The notes under the pieces: model-generated
Seen by the model: the letters and a program-made list of their open reading frames with translations, nothing else
Database searches by the model: none
Told to the model about the DNA's origin: nothing
Assembly (NCBI RefSeq): GCF_947504145.1
Contig: NZ_CANNGQ010000005.1
Coordinates: forward strand, 248,001-312,000
DNA: 64,000 bases
Origin: an uncultured Microbulbifer sp.
GTDB lineage: Bacteria; Pseudomonadota; Gammaproteobacteria; Pseudomonadales; Cellvibrionaceae
Direction: 5' to 3'
Program-made: the position numbers and the translations under genes
Shown: one piece after another, positions 26,250 through 39,322 of the stretch
Layout of the letters: every line of letters begins with the position of its first letter
How positions within the stretch are numbered: the stretch's first letter is position 1

Positions 26250-26624
26250 GTGAACAAGAACAGACCTGTCAATTTAGACATTTCTACTATCAAGCTCCCT
26301 GCGCCAGCGTTGGTTTCTATTCTGCATCGGGTCTCCGGTGTGGTGCTCTTCGCTGTGGTCGCACTTCTATTGTGCATGTTGGATTCCAGTCTGGAGTCCG
26401 AGCAGGGTTTCCGCAAAGTAGCCGACTTCTTTACAAGTGTGCCGGCCAAACTGGTTTTGTGGGCCTCGCTGGCTGCACTTATATACCACCTGATCGCGGG
26501 TGTGCGTCACCTGCTGATGGATATCGGTCTGGGTGAGAGCCTGGAAGGTGGTCGCCGCGGTGCGGTAATCGTGCTCGTGCTTTCAGTCATTCTCATTCTG
26601 CTGGCGGGGGTTCTGGTATGGTAA
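26250..26624 (+). CDS. sdhC: Succinate dehydrogenase cytochrome b556 subunit
   Basis: 124 residues from a GTG start, fixed by the family N-terminus NKNRPVNLDISTIKLPAPALVSILHRVSG. Three membrane helices lie at about 32-50, 66-88 and 104-122. The SILHRVSG motif is part of the quinone site, and His in the second helix (IYHLIAGVRHLLMD) is the haem b ligand region. It anchors SdhAB in the inner membrane with SdhD. It overlaps sdhD by a few bases and starts the sdhCDAB-sucAB run. Confidence 0.95.
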   Translation: MNKNRPVNLDISTIKLPAPALVSILHRVSGVVLFAVVALLLCMLDSSLESEQGFRKVADFFTSVPAKLVLWASLAALIYHLIAGVRHLLMDIGLGESLEGGRRGAVIVLVLSVILILLAGVLVW

Positions 26625-26986
26625 AGGCAGTTACTGGTTTCGGCCGCAGTGGTCTGTACGACTGGTTCATTCAGCGCGTCAGTGCCGTGGTGCTGGTGGC
26701 TTACACCCTCTTTATAGTGGGTTTCATTTTTCTCTCCAAAGATTTTGGCTACGCCAGCTGGTCCGCGCTGTTTGAACAGCGCTGGGTACGCGTATTCAGC
26801 CTGGTGGCTCTGATCTCCACGATCGCGCATGCCTGGATCGGTCTCTGGTCCGTGGTAACCGACTACCTCACCAACCGCATGATGGGCGGCAAAGCAACTG
26901 TTTTGCGCATCCTGGTTGAAGTGCTGCTGGGTGCAGTCGCCGTGTTTTACGCGGTGTGGGGCATTGAAATTCTGTGGGGTGTGTAA
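26618..26986 (+). CDS. sdhD: Succinate dehydrogenase membrane anchor subunit
   Basis: 122 residues with three membrane helices. The family marks are the N-terminal GRSGLYDWFIQRVSAVVL and the haem/quinone helix segment IAHAWIGLWSVVTDY. It completes the membrane anchor of complex II with SdhC. The ATG lies inside the end of sdhC (7-bp overlap), and sdhA follows 3 bp after the stop, indicating one mRNA. Confidence 0.95.
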   Translation: MVKAVTGFGRSGLYDWFIQRVSAVVLVAYTLFIVGFIFLSKDFGYASWSALFEQRWVRVFSLVALISTIAHAWIGLWSVVTDYLTNRMMGGKATVLRILVEVLLGAVAVFYAVWGIEILWGV

Positions 26987-26989
26987 GTC

Positions 26990-28762
26990 ATGTCGAATAT
27001 GCGAACAATAACCTTTGACGGTATCGTAATTGGCGGCGGCGGCGCGGGTATGCGCGCGGCCCTGCAGATGGCCCAGTCCGGTTTCAAGACTGCGGTGATC
27101 ACCAAAGTATTCCCGACCCGTTCGCACACGGTGTCCGCCCAGGGCGGTATCACCTGTGCGATCGCCAGTGACGATCCCAATGATGATTGGCGCTGGCACA
27201 TGTACGACACGGTCAAAGGTTCCGACTATATCGGTGACCAGGACGCGATCGAGTACATGTGTTCCGTTGGTCCGGAGGCTGTGTTCGAGCTGGAACACAT
27301 GGGCCTGCCGTTCTCCCGCACAAAAGAAGGGCGCATCTATCAGCGTCCGTTCGGCGGCCAGTCCAAGGACTATGGCCGTGGTGGCCAGGCGGCGCGTACC
27401 TGTGCTGCTGCGGACCGTACTGGTCACGCCCTGCTGCACACCCTTTATCAGAACAACGTCAAGCACAACACCGTATTCCTGAACGAATGGTTCGCGGTAG
27501 ACCTGGTGAAGAACCAGGATGGTGCGGTTGTCGGTGTTATCGCCATCTGTATTGAAGACGGCGAAGTCGTCTTCATCAAATCCAAGGCCACGGTATTTGC
27601 CACTGGCGGTGCGGGTCGTATCTTCGCATCCACCACCAATGCGCATATCAATACCGGTGACGGTGTTGGCATGGCGCTGCGTGCCGGTGTGCCGGTGCAG
27701 GATATGGAGATGTGGCAGTTCCACCCCACCGGTATTTACGGTGCGGGGACGCTGGTCACCGAGGGGTGTCGCGGTGAAGGTGGCTACCTGATCAATAAAG
27801 ACGGTGAGCGTTTCATGGAACGCTATGCACCCAACGCCAAAGACCTGGCTGGCCGCGATGTGGTTGCGCGTTCCATGGTTCTGGAGATTCTCGATGGCCG
27901 CGGCGCGGGTGAGAATGGCGATCACGTCTACCTGAAGCTGGATCACCTGGGTGAAGAGCTGCTACACAGCCGTCTGCCGGGTATCTGTGAGCTGGCCAAG
28001 ACCTTTGCCCACGTGGACCCGGTCCACACTCCAATCCCGGTTGTTCCGACCTGTCACTATATGATGGGTGGTATTCCTACCAATGTGCACGGTCAGGCCC
28101 TGACTCAGGACGCCTCCGGCAATGATCAGGTCATTGACGGCCTGTACGCTTGTGGTGAGGTTGCCTGTGTATCTGTACACGGCGCCAACCGTCTCGGCGG
28201 TAACTCACTGCTGGACCTGGTGGTGTTCGGGCGCGCATCTGGCCTGTTTATTGAAAAGGCCCTGCGTGAAGGTGTTGAGAACCGCGAAGCGTCGGAATCC
28301 GATATCGAAGCGGCCATGTCTCGCCTGAATCGTATCGAGACCACCAATGATGGTGAAGGTGCAGCCGGGCTGCGTACTGAACTGCAGAACGTTATGCAGA
28401 ACCACTTTGGTGTATTCCGTCGCGGCGACTATATGGCCGAAGGCGTGAAAAAGCTGGAAAGCCTGCGCGAGCGCATTAGCAATGTCCGCCTGGATGACAA
28501 GTCCAAAGCGTTCAACACCGCGCGTATCGAAGCACTGGAATTGCAGAACCTGCTGGAAGTTGCCGAAGCCACGGCCATTGCCGCAGAAGTCCGCACTGAG
28601 AGTCGCGGCGCTCACGCCCGCGAAGACTATCAGGAGCGTGACGACGAAAACTGGCTGTGCCACTCCATGTACTTCCCGGCTGAAAAGCGTGTCGGCAAGC
28701 GTGCGGTTAACTTCGCACCGAAAACCGTCGACACCTTCGAGCCGAAAGCGCGTACTTACTAA
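26990..28762 (+). CDS. sdhA: Succinate dehydrogenase flavoprotein subunit
   Basis: 590 residues, the usual length. FAD-binding [12 protein letters not shown] lies at the N-terminus. The covalent-flavin His is in [11 protein letters not shown]. The substrate-site region HPTGIYGAG and the catalytic region ([28 protein letters not shown]) are all present. It oxidises succinate to fumarate and passes electrons to SdhB. It lies between sdhD and sdhB with very short gaps. Confidence 0.98.
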   Translation: MSNMRTITFDGIVIGGGGAGMRAALQMAQSGFKTAVITKVFPTRSHTVSAQGGITCAIASDDPNDDWRWHMYDTVKGSDYIGDQDAIEYMCSVGPEAVFELEHMGLPFSRTKEGRIYQRPFGGQSKDYGRGGQAARTCAAADRTGHALLHTLYQNNVKHNTVFLNEWFAVDLVKNQDGAVVGVIAICIEDGEVVFIKSKATVFATGGAGRIFASTTNAHINTGDGVGMALRAGVPVQDMEMWQFHPTGIYGAGTLVTEGCRGEGGYLINKDGERFMERYAPNAKDLAGRDVVARSMVLEILDGRGAGENGDHVYLKLDHLGEELLHSRLPGICELAKTFAHVDPVHTPIPVVPTCHYMMGGIPTNVHGQALTQDASGNDQVIDGLYACGEVACVSVHGANRLGGNSLLDLVVFGRASGLFIEKALREGVENREASESDIEAAMSRLNRIETTNDGEGAAGLRTELQNVMQNHFGVFRRGDYMAEGVKKLESLRERISNVRLDDKSKAFNTARIEALELQNLLEVAEATAIAAEVRTESRGAHAREDYQERDDENWLCHSMYFPAEKRVGKRAVNFAPKTVDTFEPKARTY

Positions 28763-28780
28763 TTCGGGAGCGGAAGCAAC

Positions 28781-29485
28781 ATGTTGAAAGTAAGCATCTA
28801 CCGTTACAACCCGGAATCTGATTCTGCGCCGTATATGCAGGATTACGAACTGGATATCCAGGGCAAGGACCTGATGGTGCTGGATGTACTGGAGCTGTTG
28901 AAGGCTCAGGATTCCAGCCTCTCGTTCCGCCGCTCCTGCCGTGAAGGCGTCTGCGGCTCAGACGGTATGAATATTTCCGGTAAGAACGGTCTTGCCTGTA
29001 TCATGCCGATCTCTGAAGCGGCGCCGAAAGGCAAGCTGGTACTGCGTCCGCTGCCCGGACTGCCGGTCATTCGTGACCTGGTGGTGGATATGGAGCAGTT
29101 CTACGACCAGTACAAGAAAATTGAACCGTATCTGCAGAACAGCACGCCGGCTCCGGCCATCGAGCGCCTGCAGTCTCCGGAAGAGCGCGAAAAACTGGAT
29201 GGCCTGTACGAGTGTATTCTCTGCGCCTGCTGTTCCACGTCTTGCCCGTCCTTCTGGTGGAACCCAGACAAGTTCATCGGCCCGGCCGGCCTGCTGCAAG
29301 CGTATCGCTTCCTGGCAGACAGCCGCGATACCGCCACCGATGAGCGCCTGAGCAATCTGGATGATCCGTTCAGCGTGTTCCGCTGCCACGGTATTCAGAA
29401 CTGTGTGAACGTTTGTCCGAAAGGTTTGAATCCTACGCGGGCAATCGGCCATATCCGCAATATGCTGATAACCCGCGCCGTGTAG
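28781..29485 (+). CDS. sdhB: Succinate dehydrogenase iron-sulfur subunit
   Basis: 234 residues. An N-terminal [2Fe-2S] ferredoxin fold carries RRSCREGVCGSDGMNI and a later Cys. A C-terminal segment carries the [4Fe-4S] and [3Fe-4S] ligands (CILCACCSTSCPSFWW; CHGIQNCVNVCPKGLNP). It relays electrons from SdhA to the quinone site. It ends the sdh block, and a strong terminator follows, so sucA may be partly uncoupled. Confidence 0.97.
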   Translation: MLKVSIYRYNPESDSAPYMQDYELDIQGKDLMVLDVLELLKAQDSSLSFRRSCREGVCGSDGMNISGKNGLACIMPISEAAPKGKLVLRPLPGLPVIRDLVVDMEQFYDQYKKIEPYLQNSTPAPAIERLQSPEEREKLDGLYECILCACCSTSCPSFWWNPDKFIGPAGLLQAYRFLADSRDTATDERLSNLDDPFSVFRCHGIQNCVNVCPKGLNPTRAIGHIRNMLITRAV

Positions 29486-29571
29486 GGGAAGATCCCAACA
29501 GGGAGCGGCGGGTTCCCATCAAAAATAATCACAATTAAGTCGACAGCAGCGCAGGTGTCAGGCTTATCCGA

Positions 29572-29607
29572 AAAAGGGGAGGTGTCTTTTTAGCACCTCC
29601 CCTTTTG
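29572..29607 (+). terminator. Terminator between sdhB and sucA
   Basis: A 13-bp perfect stem AAAAGGGGAGGTG / CACCTCCCCTTTT encloses loop TCTTTTTAG. It would separate or attenuate sdh from suc expression. Confidence 0.82.
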
Positions 29608-29674
29608 TGAGTGAAATGACAGGAAAGAGCGGCGCAAGATCAAGGGTGTGCGCCGTCAATTGAGGTAGGCATTA

Positions 29675-32500
29675 ATGCACGAAAGCACTATGGAGGCGCT
29701 CTGGCGGACTTCACATATCTCTGGTGGCAACGCCGGGTACGTGGAAGATCTGTACGAGACCTATCTGCACGACCCCAGTGGTGTACCGGAAGAATGGCGC
29801 AGCTACTTTGACAGCCTGCCGCGGGTAAATGGCGGCGATGTCTCCCATGCCGCCATTCGCCAGCACTTCGAGCTGTTGGCGAAGAACCGTACCCGCCCTC
29901 TCTCCGCCCCCGGCGCCGGCTCTGTGAATGTAGAGCACGAGCGCAAGCAGATCAAAGTTCTGCAGCTGATCAATTCCTACCGCCACCGCGGACACAAAAA
30001 AGCCACGCTGGACCCGCTGGGTATCATGGCCCGTGAGCAGGTGCCTGATCTGCAGCTGAACTATCACGGCCTGACCGAAGGTGACTTCGACACCACCTTT
30101 CAGACCGGCGACCTGTTTTTCGGCAACGGCGAAGCGACCCTGCGCGAAATCGTAGAAGGCCTGGAAAACACCTACTGCCGCAATCTGGGTGCAGAGATCA
30201 TGCACCTGTCCAACCTGGACGAGCAGCACTGGTTCCAGCAGCGCCTGGAGCGCAGCCAGTCCAAGCCCAATTTCGGCAACGAAGTTCGCACTGAAATTCT
30301 GCAGCGCCTGTCCGCCGCTGAAGGCCTGGAGCGCCACCTGGATTCCAAATATCCGGGTACCAAGCGTTTTGGCGTGGAAGGTGGTGAGAGCCTGATCCCA
30401 CTGATGGATGCGCTGATCCGTCGCTCCGGCACCTATGCGGTCAAAGAAATTGTGATCGGTATGGCGCACCGCGGCCGCCTGAACACCCTGGTCAATATTC
30501 TGGGTAAAAATCCGGCCGACCTGTTCGAAGAGTTCGAGGGTAAGAAAACTCTCGATACTTCCGGTGATGTGAAATACCACCAGGGCTTCTCTTCCAACGT
30601 GATGACGCCCGGCGGTGAAGTGCATCTGGCACTGGCCTTCAACCCCTCGCACCTGGAAATCTGTGCGCCGGTAGTGGTGGGCTCCGTGCGCGCCCGTCAG
30701 GACCGCCGAGGCGATAGCACCGGCGAGAAGGTAATGCCGATCAATATCCACGGCGACGCGGCCTTTGCCGGCCAGGGCGTGGTGCAGGAAACCCTGCAGA
30801 TGTCCCAGACCCGCGGCTACTACACCGGTGGCTCCATTCACCTGGTGCTGAACAACCAGGTGGGTTTCACTACCAGCAAGCGCGAAGATGCCCGCTCTAC
30901 CGAATACTGCACCGACGTGGCGAAGATGATCGACGCCCCGGTTCTGCATGTAAACGGCGACGACCCCGAAGCGGTTGTACTCGCGGGCCTGCTGGCGGTG
31001 GATTACCGCTATGAGTTCAAGAAAGACATCGTCATCGACCTGGTGTGTTACCGCCGTCGCGGTCACAACGAGACCGATGATCCGTCCGGTACCCAGCCAC
31101 TGATGTACCAGACCATCCGTAAGCACAAAACCACCCGTACCCTGTACGCTGATCGTCTGATCGCTGAAGGTGTGGTGAGCAAGACCGAGGCCGACAAGCT
31201 GGCCAACGACTACCGCGACAAATTGGATCGCGGTGAAGACGTGGCCACCGGTCTGGTGAAGAAGCCCGACGAATCCATGTTTGTGGACTGGCGCCCTTAT
31301 CTGAACCACGAGTGGACCGCCGAGGGCGACACCAGCTTCCCCATGAAGAAGCTGAAAGATGTTGCTACCCGCATGACCACCGTGCCCGATGGTGTGGTGC
31401 TGCAGCGTCAGGTGTCTAAAATTTACGACGATCGTCGCAAGATGGCCGGCGGCGGCTTACCCCTGAACTGGGGCATGGCAGAAACCCTGGCCTACGGTAC
31501 TTTGCTGGAAGAGGGCTTTATGGTCCGCTTTACCGGCGAAGACGTTGGCCGCGGTACCTTCTCGCACCGCCACGCGGTTCTGCACAGCCAGAAAGATGGC
31601 CAGAGTTATGTGCCCCTGCAGCACATGTTCGAAGGCCAGCCGGCGTTTGATATATACGACTCACTGCTGTCTGAAGAAGCTGTGCTGGCGTTCGAATACG
31701 GCTACGCCACGACCACGCCGAAATCCCTGGTGGTTTGGGAAGCCCAGTTTGGCGACTTCGCCAATGGCGCCCAGGTGGTGATCGACCAGTTCATCACTTC
31801 CGGCGAGCACAAGTGGGGCCGTATGTGTGGCCTGGTGATGTTGTTGCCACACGGCTACGAAGGCCAGGGCCCGGAGCACTCCTCCGCGCGTCTCGAGCGT
31901 TTCATGCAGCTGTGTGCCGAGCACAACATCCAGGTGTGTAATGCCACCACACCGGCACAGATCTTCCACCTGCTGCGCCGTCAGGCGGTTCGCCCCATGC
32001 GTCGTCCGCTGGTGATCATGAGCCCGAAATGGATTCTGCGTCACAAGCTGGCTACCTCCAGCCTGGACGAGCTGGCCAAGGGCACATTCCACAATGTGAT
32101 TCAGGACGACGGTGTTGACCCCGCCAAGGTGAAGCGCTTGATCCTCTGTTCCGGCAAGGTCTACTACCATCTGCTGGAAGCGCGTATGGAGCGCGAGCAG
32201 GACGACGTGGCCCTGGTACGCATCGAACAGTTGTATCCGTTCCCGGATGACGAGTTCCTGGCTGCGGTTTCCGCATTCAAGAATGTGAAGAGCGTGGCCT
32301 GGTGTCAGGAAGAGCCCATGAACCAGGGCGCCTGGTACTCCAGCCAGCATCACCTGCGTCGTCTGCTGAATGAAGCACACCCCAAGTTGGATCTGGAATA
32401 TGTCGGTCGCGCAGCTTCTGCTGCACCTGCGGCGGGCTATATGGCCACCCACTTGGAAGAACAGAATACGTTCATCAATGAGGCGCTGACTGTCAAATAA
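29675..32500 (+). CDS. sucA: 2-oxoglutarate dehydrogenase E1 component
   Basis: 941 residues, the standard length. Thiamin-diphosphate enzyme that decarboxylates 2-oxoglutarate. Recognisable segments are the N-terminal [19 protein letters not shown], the substrate-site [15 protein letters not shown], the ThDP/Mg region [30 protein letters not shown], and [15 protein letters not shown] plus [21 protein letters not shown] in the C-terminal half. GAGGTAG precedes the ATG. sucB follows 43 bp downstream and is probably on the same mRNA. Confidence 0.98.
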   Translation: MHESTMEALWRTSHISGGNAGYVEDLYETYLHDPSGVPEEWRSYFDSLPRVNGGDVSHAAIRQHFELLAKNRTRPLSAPGAGSVNVEHERKQIKVLQLINSYRHRGHKKATLDPLGIMAREQVPDLQLNYHGLTEGDFDTTFQTGDLFFGNGEATLREIVEGLENTYCRNLGAEIMHLSNLDEQHWFQQRLERSQSKPNFGNEVRTEILQRLSAAEGLERHLDSKYPGTKRFGVEGGESLIPLMDALIRRSGTYAVKEIVIGMAHRGRLNTLVNILGKNPADLFEEFEGKKTLDTSGDVKYHQGFSSNVMTPGGEVHLALAFNPSHLEICAPVVVGSVRARQDRRGDSTGEKVMPINIHGDAAFAGQGVVQETLQMSQTRGYYTGGSIHLVLNNQVGFTTSKREDARSTEYCTDVAKMIDAPVLHVNGDDPEAVVLAGLLAVDYRYEFKKDIVIDLVCYRRRGHNETDDPSGTQPLMYQTIRKHKTTRTLYADRLIAEGVVSKTEADKLANDYRDKLDRGEDVATGLVKKPDESMFVDWRPYLNHEWTAEGDTSFPMKKLKDVATRMTTVPDGVVLQRQVSKIYDDRRKMAGGGLPLNWGMAETLAYGTLLEEGFMVRFTGEDVGRGTFSHRHAVLHSQKDGQSYVPLQHMFEGQPAFDIYDSLLSEEAVLAFEYGYATTTPKSLVVWEAQFGDFANGAQVVIDQFITSGEHKWGRMCGLVMLLPHGYEGQGPEHSSARLERFMQLCAEHNIQVCNATTPAQIFHLLRRQAVRPMRRPLVIMSPKWILRHKLATSSLDELAKGTFHNVIQDDGVDPAKVKRLILCSGKVYYHLLEARMEREQDDVALVRIEQLYPFPDDEFLAAVSAFKNVKSVAWCQEEPMNQGAWYSSQHHLRRLLNEAHPKLDLEYVGRAASAAPAAGYMATHLEEQNTFINEALTVK

Positions 32501-32543
32501 GGCAGCAGTACACAACGAAGAGCAATCTCAGGAAACAGGAAAA

Positions 32544-33743
32544 ATGACCATCGAGATTAAAGCGCCAACTTTCCCGGAATCTGTTCAGGATGGCACTATC
32601 GCCACCTGGCACAAACAACCGGGTGAAGCCGTGTCCCGCGATGAACTGATCGTGGATATTGAAACCGACAAAGTGGTGCTGGAAGTCGTTGCACCCGCTG
32701 ACGGCGCCATTAGTGAAATTATTAAAGGGGAGGGTGAAACCATTCTCTCCAACGAAGTCATTGCCAAGTTTGAAGAAGGTGCCGGCGGTAGCGCGGGCGA
32801 CTCTTCTGACGCAGCACCGGCCGCGGAAGAAAAAGCCGAAGCGCCTGCTGCCGGCGGTGAGAAGATCGCCATGCCATCTGCCAAAAAAATGGCGGCAGAA
32901 AAAGGTGTAGACCTGGCCGGTGTTGAAGGTTCTGGTAAAGGCGGTCGCGTTCTGAAAGAAGACGTGATGAAAGCCGGCTCCGCGCCAGCCGCAGCGGCGG
33001 CACCAGGCGCAGCCGCAGAAGTTGCGGTTGCGCCGGGTGAGCGCGTTGAAAAGCGTGTACCCATGACCCGCATGCGCAAGCGCATCGCCGAGCGTCTGCT
33101 CGATGCGTCTCAGTCCACCGCCATGCTCACTACCTTCAACGAAGTGAACATGAAGCCGGTCATGGACCTGCGTAAGAACTACAAAGACCTGTTCGAGAAA
33201 ACCCACAACGGTACCCGCCTGGGCTTTATGGGCTTCTTCGTGAAAGCGGCGGTAGAAGCGCTGAAGCGTTACTCCGCGGTAAACGCTTCCATCGACGGTA
33301 ACGATATCGTGTATCACGGGTATCAGGACATCGGTGTGGCGGTTTCCTCGCCGAAAGGCCTGGTTGTACCGATTCTGCGTAATGCGGAAAACATGGGCCT
33401 GGCAGATCTGGAAAACAATATCCGCGACCTGGGTCTGCGTGCCCGCGACGGAAAATTGTCGATCGATGAGATGACCGGCGGCACCTTCACCATCACCAAC
33501 GGTGGTGTGTTTGGCTCCCTGTTGTCCACGCCGATCCTGAATCCGCCGCAAACGGCCATTCTGGGTATGCACAAGATTCAGGAACGCCCGATGGCGGTCG
33601 ACGGCAAGGTGGAAATCCTGCCGATGATGTACCTGGCGCTGTCTTACGATCACCGCCTGATCGACGGTAAGGAAGCGGTTGGCTTCCTGGTGGCGATCAA
33701 AGAAATGATCGAAGATCCTGCACGTATCCTGTTGGAAGTGTAA
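32544..33743 (+). CDS. sucB: Dihydrolipoamide succinyltransferase (E2 of 2-oxoglutarate dehydrogenase)
   Basis: 399 residues with three parts. A lipoyl domain at 1-75 carries the lipoylated Lys43 in ETDKVVLEV. An Ala/Pro/Glu-rich linker leads to a peripheral subunit-binding domain at about 112-145 ([32 protein letters not shown]). The catalytic domain follows, with SYDHRLIDG (active His near 370) at the end. It forms the core of the complex with SucA and Lpd, both adjacent. Confidence 0.98.
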   Translation: MTIEIKAPTFPESVQDGTIATWHKQPGEAVSRDELIVDIETDKVVLEVVAPADGAISEIIKGEGETILSNEVIAKFEEGAGGSAGDSSDAAPAAEEKAEAPAAGGEKIAMPSAKKMAAEKGVDLAGVEGSGKGGRVLKEDVMKAGSAPAAAAAPGAAAEVAVAPGERVEKRVPMTRMRKRIAERLLDASQSTAMLTTFNEVNMKPVMDLRKNYKDLFEKTHNGTRLGFMGFFVKAAVEALKRYSAVNASIDGNDIVYHGYQDIGVAVSSPKGLVVPILRNAENMGLADLENNIRDLGLRARDGKLSIDEMTGGTFTITNGGVFGSLLSTPILNPPQTAILGMHKIQERPMAVDGKVEILPMMYLALSYDHRLIDGKEAVGFLVAIKEMIEDPARILLEV

Positions 33744-33892
33744 GCAGAGTAATTTGGAGATCAGGTGGCCGCTTAGCGCGGTTGCCTGAACAAATGAGCC
33801 AGCCGTTCGCGCTGGCATCAACGGCAGCAAGACCGTCTCAGGGAATGCCGGGAAGATCCCCGGTTATGCGGATAAGAATTCGCATACGTTGA

Positions 33893-35359
<1,467 letters not shown>

Positions 35360-35373
35360 GCGACTCGCAATGT

Positions 35374-35402
35374 CGGGGCGAAGCCATAAGGTTTTCGCCC
35401 CG
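35374..35402 (+). terminator. Terminator after lpd
   Basis: CGGGGCGAA / TTCGCCCCG stem followed by CTTTCATTT, 15 bp after the lpd stop. Confidence 0.75.
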
Positions 35403-35512
35403 CTTTCATTTCAGAAGCCTGATTTGTAACGACGCATTGTCAGGCTTTTGTATAAAGGTGCAGAGTAATCTGCAATTGGTAAACACATTTCAAATGTGAA
35501 TTGGTATTGACT

Positions 35513-36679
35513 ATGAACTTGCATGAGTATCAGGGCAAACAACTGTTTGCAGCATACGGATTGCCGGTTTCCAAAGGCATCGCAGCGGAAACCCCGGCAG
35601 CAGCAGCAGCGGCAGCAGACGAAATCGGCGGAGACAAGTGGGTTGTTAAGGCCCAGGTACACGCTGGCGGCCGCGGTAAAGCGGGCGGCGTTAAGCTGGT
35701 AGACTCCAAAGCGGAAATTGAAGAATTCGCGAAAAAGTGGCTGGGTAACAACCTGGTAACTTATCAGACAGACGAAAACGGCCAGCCGGTTTCCCGCATC
35801 CTGGTAGAAACCTGCACCGACATCGACCAGGAACTGTACCTGGGCGCGGTTGTTGACCGTTCTACCCGTCGCATCGTTTTCATGGCCTCCACCGAAGGCG
35901 GTGTTGAGATCGAGAAAGTTGCGGAAGAGACTCCGGAAAAAATTCTGAAAGCCACCGTTGATCCGCTGGTAGGCGCACAGCCTTACCAGGGCCGCGAGCT
36001 GGCGTTCAAACTGGGCCTCGAAGGCGATCAGATCAAGCAGTTCACCAAGATCTTCCTGGGTCTGGCGAAAATGTTTGAAGAAAAAGATCTGGCCCTGCTG
36101 GAAATCAACCCGCTGGTAATCACTCCAGAGAAGAACCTGCACTGCCTGGACGCCAAGATCGTGATCGACAGCAACGCGCTGTACCGTCACCCAGACCTGC
36201 GTGAAATGCACGACCCGTCTCAGGAAGACGAGCGCGAAGCACACGCAGCCAAGTGGGACCTTAACTACGTAGCGCTGGATGGCAACATCGGCTGCATGGT
36301 AAATGGCGCTGGCCTGGCCATGGGTACTATGGACATCGTCAATCTGCACGGCGGCAGCCCGGCCAACTTCCTGGACGTTGGTGGCGGCGCAACCAAAGAG
36401 CGTGTTGTTGAAGCGTTCAAAATCATCCTGTCCGACGAAAACGTCAAAGCCGTTCTGATCAACATCTTCGGTGGTATCGTGCGCTGTGACATGATCGCTG
36501 AAGGCGTCATCGGCGCAGTAAAAGAAGTCGGCGTAAAAGTGCCGGTTGTAGTGCGTCTGGAAGGTAACAATGCAGAGCTGGGTACCAAGGTTCTGAGCGA
36601 AAGCGGCCTGAACATCATCGCTGCAACCAGCCTGACCGATGCTGCAGAGCAAGTGGTTAAAGCTGCGGAGGGTAAATAA
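35513..36679 (+). CDS. sucC: Succinyl-CoA synthetase beta subunit
   Basis: 388 residues from ATG 35513 ([16 protein letters not shown]), the family N-terminus; the ribosome-binding site is weak. An ATP-grasp domain ([23 protein letters not shown] near residue 200) and a C-terminal CoA-ligase domain with [15 protein letters not shown] are seen. With SucD it makes ATP or GTP from succinyl-CoA. sucD starts 2 bp after its stop, so the two form an operon. Confidence 0.97.
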   Translation: MNLHEYQGKQLFAAYGLPVSKGIAAETPAAAAAAADEIGGDKWVVKAQVHAGGRGKAGGVKLVDSKAEIEEFAKKWLGNNLVTYQTDENGQPVSRILVETCTDIDQELYLGAVVDRSTRRIVFMASTEGGVEIEKVAEETPEKILKATVDPLVGAQPYQGRELAFKLGLEGDQIKQFTKIFLGLAKMFEEKDLALLEINPLVITPEKNLHCLDAKIVIDSNALYRHPDLREMHDPSQEDEREAHAAKWDLNYVALDGNIGCMVNGAGLAMGTMDIVNLHGGSPANFLDVGGGATKERVVEAFKIILSDENVKAVLINIFGGIVRCDMIAEGVIGAVKEVGVKVPVVVRLEGNNAELGTKVLSESGLNIIAATSLTDAAEQVVKAAEGK

Positions 36680-36681
36680 TC

Positions 36682-37554
36682 ATGTCAGTACTGATTAACA
36701 AAGATACCAAAGTCATCTGTCAGGGCTTCACCGGCTCTCAGGGCACTTTCCACTCCGAGCAAGCGATTGAGTACGGTACAAAAATGGTCGGTGGTGTAAC
36801 GCCGGGCAAAGGCGGCCAGACTCACCTGGGCCTGCCGGTATTCGATACCGTGAAAGAAGCCGTAGAGGCTACTGGCGCAGAAGCGTCTGTAATCTACGTT
36901 CCGGCGCCTTTCTGTAAGGACTCTATCCTGGAAGCGGCGAACGGCGGCATCAAGCTGATCGTGTGCATCACCGAAGGCATTCCTACCATGGATATGCTGG
37001 ATGCCAAGGTTAAGTGCGACGAGCTGGGCGTGCGCCTGATCGGCCCGAACTGCCCGGGCGTGATCACTCCCGGTGAGTGCAAAATCGGCATCATGCCAGG
37101 TCACATTCACAAGCCGGGCAAAGTGGGCATCGTTTCCCGCTCTGGTACTCTGACTTACGAAGCCGTAAAGCAGACTACCGACCACGGCTTCGGCCAGTCC
37201 ACCTGTGTGGGCATCGGCGGCGACCCTATCCCGGGCTCCAACTTCATCGATATTCTGGAAATGTTCCAGAACGACCCGCAGACCGAAGCGATCGTAATGA
37301 TCGGTGAGATCGGCGGTTCCGCGGAAGAAGAAGCGGCTGCGTACATCAAGGAAAACGTCACCAAGCCGGTGGTCTCCTACATCGCGGGCGTAACTGCGCC
37401 TCCCGGAAAGCGTATGGGCCACGCCGGTGCCATCATTTCTGGTGGTAAAGGTACAGCGGACGAGAAGTTTGCTGCGCTGGAAGACGCTGGTGTGAAAACC
37501 GTCCGCTCCCTGGCGGAAATCGGTAATGCACTGAAGGAAGTAACCGGCTGGTAA
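36682..37554 (+). CDS. sucD: Succinyl-CoA synthetase alpha subunit
   Basis: 290 residues, standard length. A CoA-binding Rossmann domain ([19 protein letters not shown]) and the phosphohistidine site [14 protein letters not shown] near residue 246 are clear, as is [20 protein letters not shown]. It is the last gene of the TCA cluster and is followed by a 17-bp perfect terminator stem. Confidence 0.97.
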   Translation: MSVLINKDTKVICQGFTGSQGTFHSEQAIEYGTKMVGGVTPGKGGQTHLGLPVFDTVKEAVEATGAEASVIYVPAPFCKDSILEAANGGIKLIVCITEGIPTMDMLDAKVKCDELGVRLIGPNCPGVITPGECKIGIMPGHIHKPGKVGIVSRSGTLTYEAVKQTTDHGFGQSTCVGIGGDPIPGSNFIDILEMFQNDPQTEAIVMIGEIGGSAEEEAAAYIKENVTKPVVSYIAGVTAPPGKRMGHAGAIISGGKGTADEKFAALEDAGVKTVRSLAEIGNALKEVTGW

Positions 37555-37570
37555 TGGCTGTTACTTTCGC

Positions 37571-37608
37571 GCATAAAAAAAGCTGCCTTCGGGCAGCTTT
37601 TTTTATGC
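37571..37608. terminator. Bidirectional terminator after sucD
   Basis: GCATAAAAAAAGCTGCC / GGCAGCTTTTTTTATGC is perfectly complementary around TTCG. Confidence 0.9.
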
Positions 37609-37986
37609 CTGCCCCCTGGAGGTTTCGGCTGTATTTGTTGAGCGCCGGTATTTCTCTCGATTGCCTCGATGTGCGTTTGCTGATAAATTCGGCAGGCACG
37701 TATTCTAACGTGTGTCCTGCCAGTGTAATTTTAATACCGTCTTCGAACCCAATGGGAAGGTTTTGTTCGGGCCTTATTGTGGGGCGATTGCACATCCGTG
37801 TATTTGACTGGCAGTACGCAGTTTCAATTTGAATGGAAAGTCGAGATAGTCAGAAGGGAGACTGAATCGTGAAAACTGTACCCGGCAAGCCTAGCCGTCT
37901 GGATGCTAAAAGCATTTCAATGCAGCTTTTTTACAGGGGTGTTGCAAAAATGCCTCTGATACCTACAAGTGCTCGATACAATTTAA
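37609..37986. other. Stretch without a recognised gene
   Basis: No supported gene on either strand. The right part may be decayed sequence of the sulfotransferase-like gene whose end is at 38157. Confidence 0.4.
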
Positions 37987-38157
37987 GCCGATACCGGATA
38001 TATTTTTAAGAAGCTCGGTTTGCCCGAAAAAGAGATGGTAAGCCGGAACGTTACTTCCGCTGAAACTTCATACAAGCAGTATTATTCCGGTGACCTGGCG
38101 AACAAGGTCGCAGCAATTTATCGAAAAGATATTCAGATGTTTGGATACGACTTTTAG
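37987..38157 (+). pseudogene. C-terminal remnant of a sulfotransferase-like gene
   Basis: An open frame without a start codon, closed upstream by an in-frame TAA at 37984-37986, ends in ETSYKQYYSGDLANKVAAIY and RKDIQMFGYDF. The ending 'Y-x5-L-x3-V-x2-IY-x2-DI-x2-FGY-x-F' is the typical C-terminus of bacterial sulfotransferase-family proteins. The preceding sequence (YIFKKLGLPEKEMVSRN) also fits that region. No catalytic N-terminal part with the PAPS-binding motif is present nearby, so this is a decayed fragment. Confidence 0.6.
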
Positions 38158-38212
38158 CGTTGGCTTATGCGAGGTGGTCGGGTTGACTGCGTGACCTGGT
38201 ACTTTCATCTTG

Positions 38213-39322
38213 TCAGCGCTTGGTGCTCAGAAAATCTACAACGTCCCTCTGATTGCCTCGAAACAAAATACGGCCTGAATTCTGTTTCAGTTGGTAGTCA
38301 TACATCGGATCGTAATACTCACTGAGTAGGGCACTTATCCATTCGCGGTGGAGGTGTACCTCGCCACAAGATTGTTGCCTCTCCAGCGCGTTTTTCATGA
38401 TGGTGTGCAGTTTCTGGTATCGCACTCCCCCAAGTCGCCTGGATATTTTTTCCAGGTTTTGGAGGAGGTTGTTGGAAAATTTCTGTGTACCTTCTTCAAT
38501 TCCAAATATGTCGGAGAACTCGTGACAAAGGTCTACAACGTAGTCCTTAAGTATTCTCTCTACACGATTGTTCAGGTCATCTTCGAGCCATACCATGGGG
38601 TAGGTAGGCATGGCTTTGTGCAGTATCAGTGGTACTGAACACCTTCCAATAAGACGGCTTTCATCTTCCAGTACAAAACTTTGCTGACCTGCTGCACGCT
38701 GCTTCAAAATGTCAATTGCCAGTGCGTTCTCAAATCCGATCTGGGGTGGTTGTGCGGTCGCCCGCTTGCCGAAGCTTGAGCCTCGGTGATTGGCGTGGCC
38801 CTCCAGATCAATCGCATTGTCCAGTTGCACAAGTGCTTCGGTTTTTCCGGTACCGGTCATGCCTCCGATGAGAGTAAATTGACAGTCGCGTACCGCGCAT
38901 TCAATCTCCTCGATCAGGAAATTGCGCATTGATTTGTATCCACCCGAAACTCGGGGGTAGTGAACACCAGCTTCCCTCAGCCATTGTTGGCTGATCAGTG
39001 AACGCAGTCCTCCGCGAAAGCAAAAAAGGTACCCTTCCGGGTTGGCTTTTGCGAACTGCGCCCATGCATCTACACGGACTGCTTTGGTGTCCCCACTTAC
39101 CAGCTGGTGGCCGAGGTCAATGGCTGCCTGTTGTCCTCTCTGTTTGTAGCAGGTACCTACTTGCTGGCGCTCGCTGTCGGTCATCAGCGGTAAGTTCACG
39201 GCCCTGGGGAAGGACCCTTTGCCAAACTCCACCGGTGCGCGCGTATCGATCAGTGGCCGGCCACTAAGAAAAATTTCGCGATAATCGGCGGTGTCGGGCC
39301 GGTGAGTAGAGCGGGTCTTCAT
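38213..39322 (-). CDS. selU: tRNA 2-selenouridine synthase
   Basis: In this 369-residue protein an N-terminal rhodanese domain has the catalytic Cys101 in [10 protein letters not shown], and a C-terminal P-loop domain has [10 protein letters not shown] near residue 153-162. Family marks [12 protein letters not shown] and GSSFG are present. The enzyme replaces sulfur of tRNA 2-thiouridine at the wobble position with selenium, using selenophosphate. It overlaps selD by 4 bp, and SelD makes that selenophosphate, so the pair is a self-contained pathway. Also called mnmH or ybbB. Confidence 0.96.
   Translation of the reverse strand: MKTRSTHRPDTADYREIFLSGRPLIDTRAPVEFGKGSFPRAVNLPLMTDSERQQVGTCYKQRGQQAAIDLGHQLVSGDTKAVRVDAWAQFAKANPEGYLFCFRGGLRSLISQQWLREAGVHYPRVSGGYKSMRNFLIEEIECAVRDCQFTLIGGMTGTGKTEALVQLDNAIDLEGHANHRGSSFGKRATAQPPQIGFENALAIDILKQRAAGQQSFVLEDESRLIGRCSVPLILHKAMPTYPMVWLEDDLNNRVERILKDYVVDLCHEFSDIFGIEEGTQKFSNNLLQNLEKISRRLGGVRYQKLHTIMKNALERQQSCGEVHLHREWISALLSEYYDPMYDYQLKQNSGRILFRGNQRDVVDFLSTKR

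Noticed and set aside
26507..27946. 479-codon minus-strand frame across sdhD-sdhA
   Set aside because: Antisense shadow of conserved genes with no recognisable domain. The same applies to the long minus frames over sucA, sucB, lpd, sucC, selD and the catalase gene.
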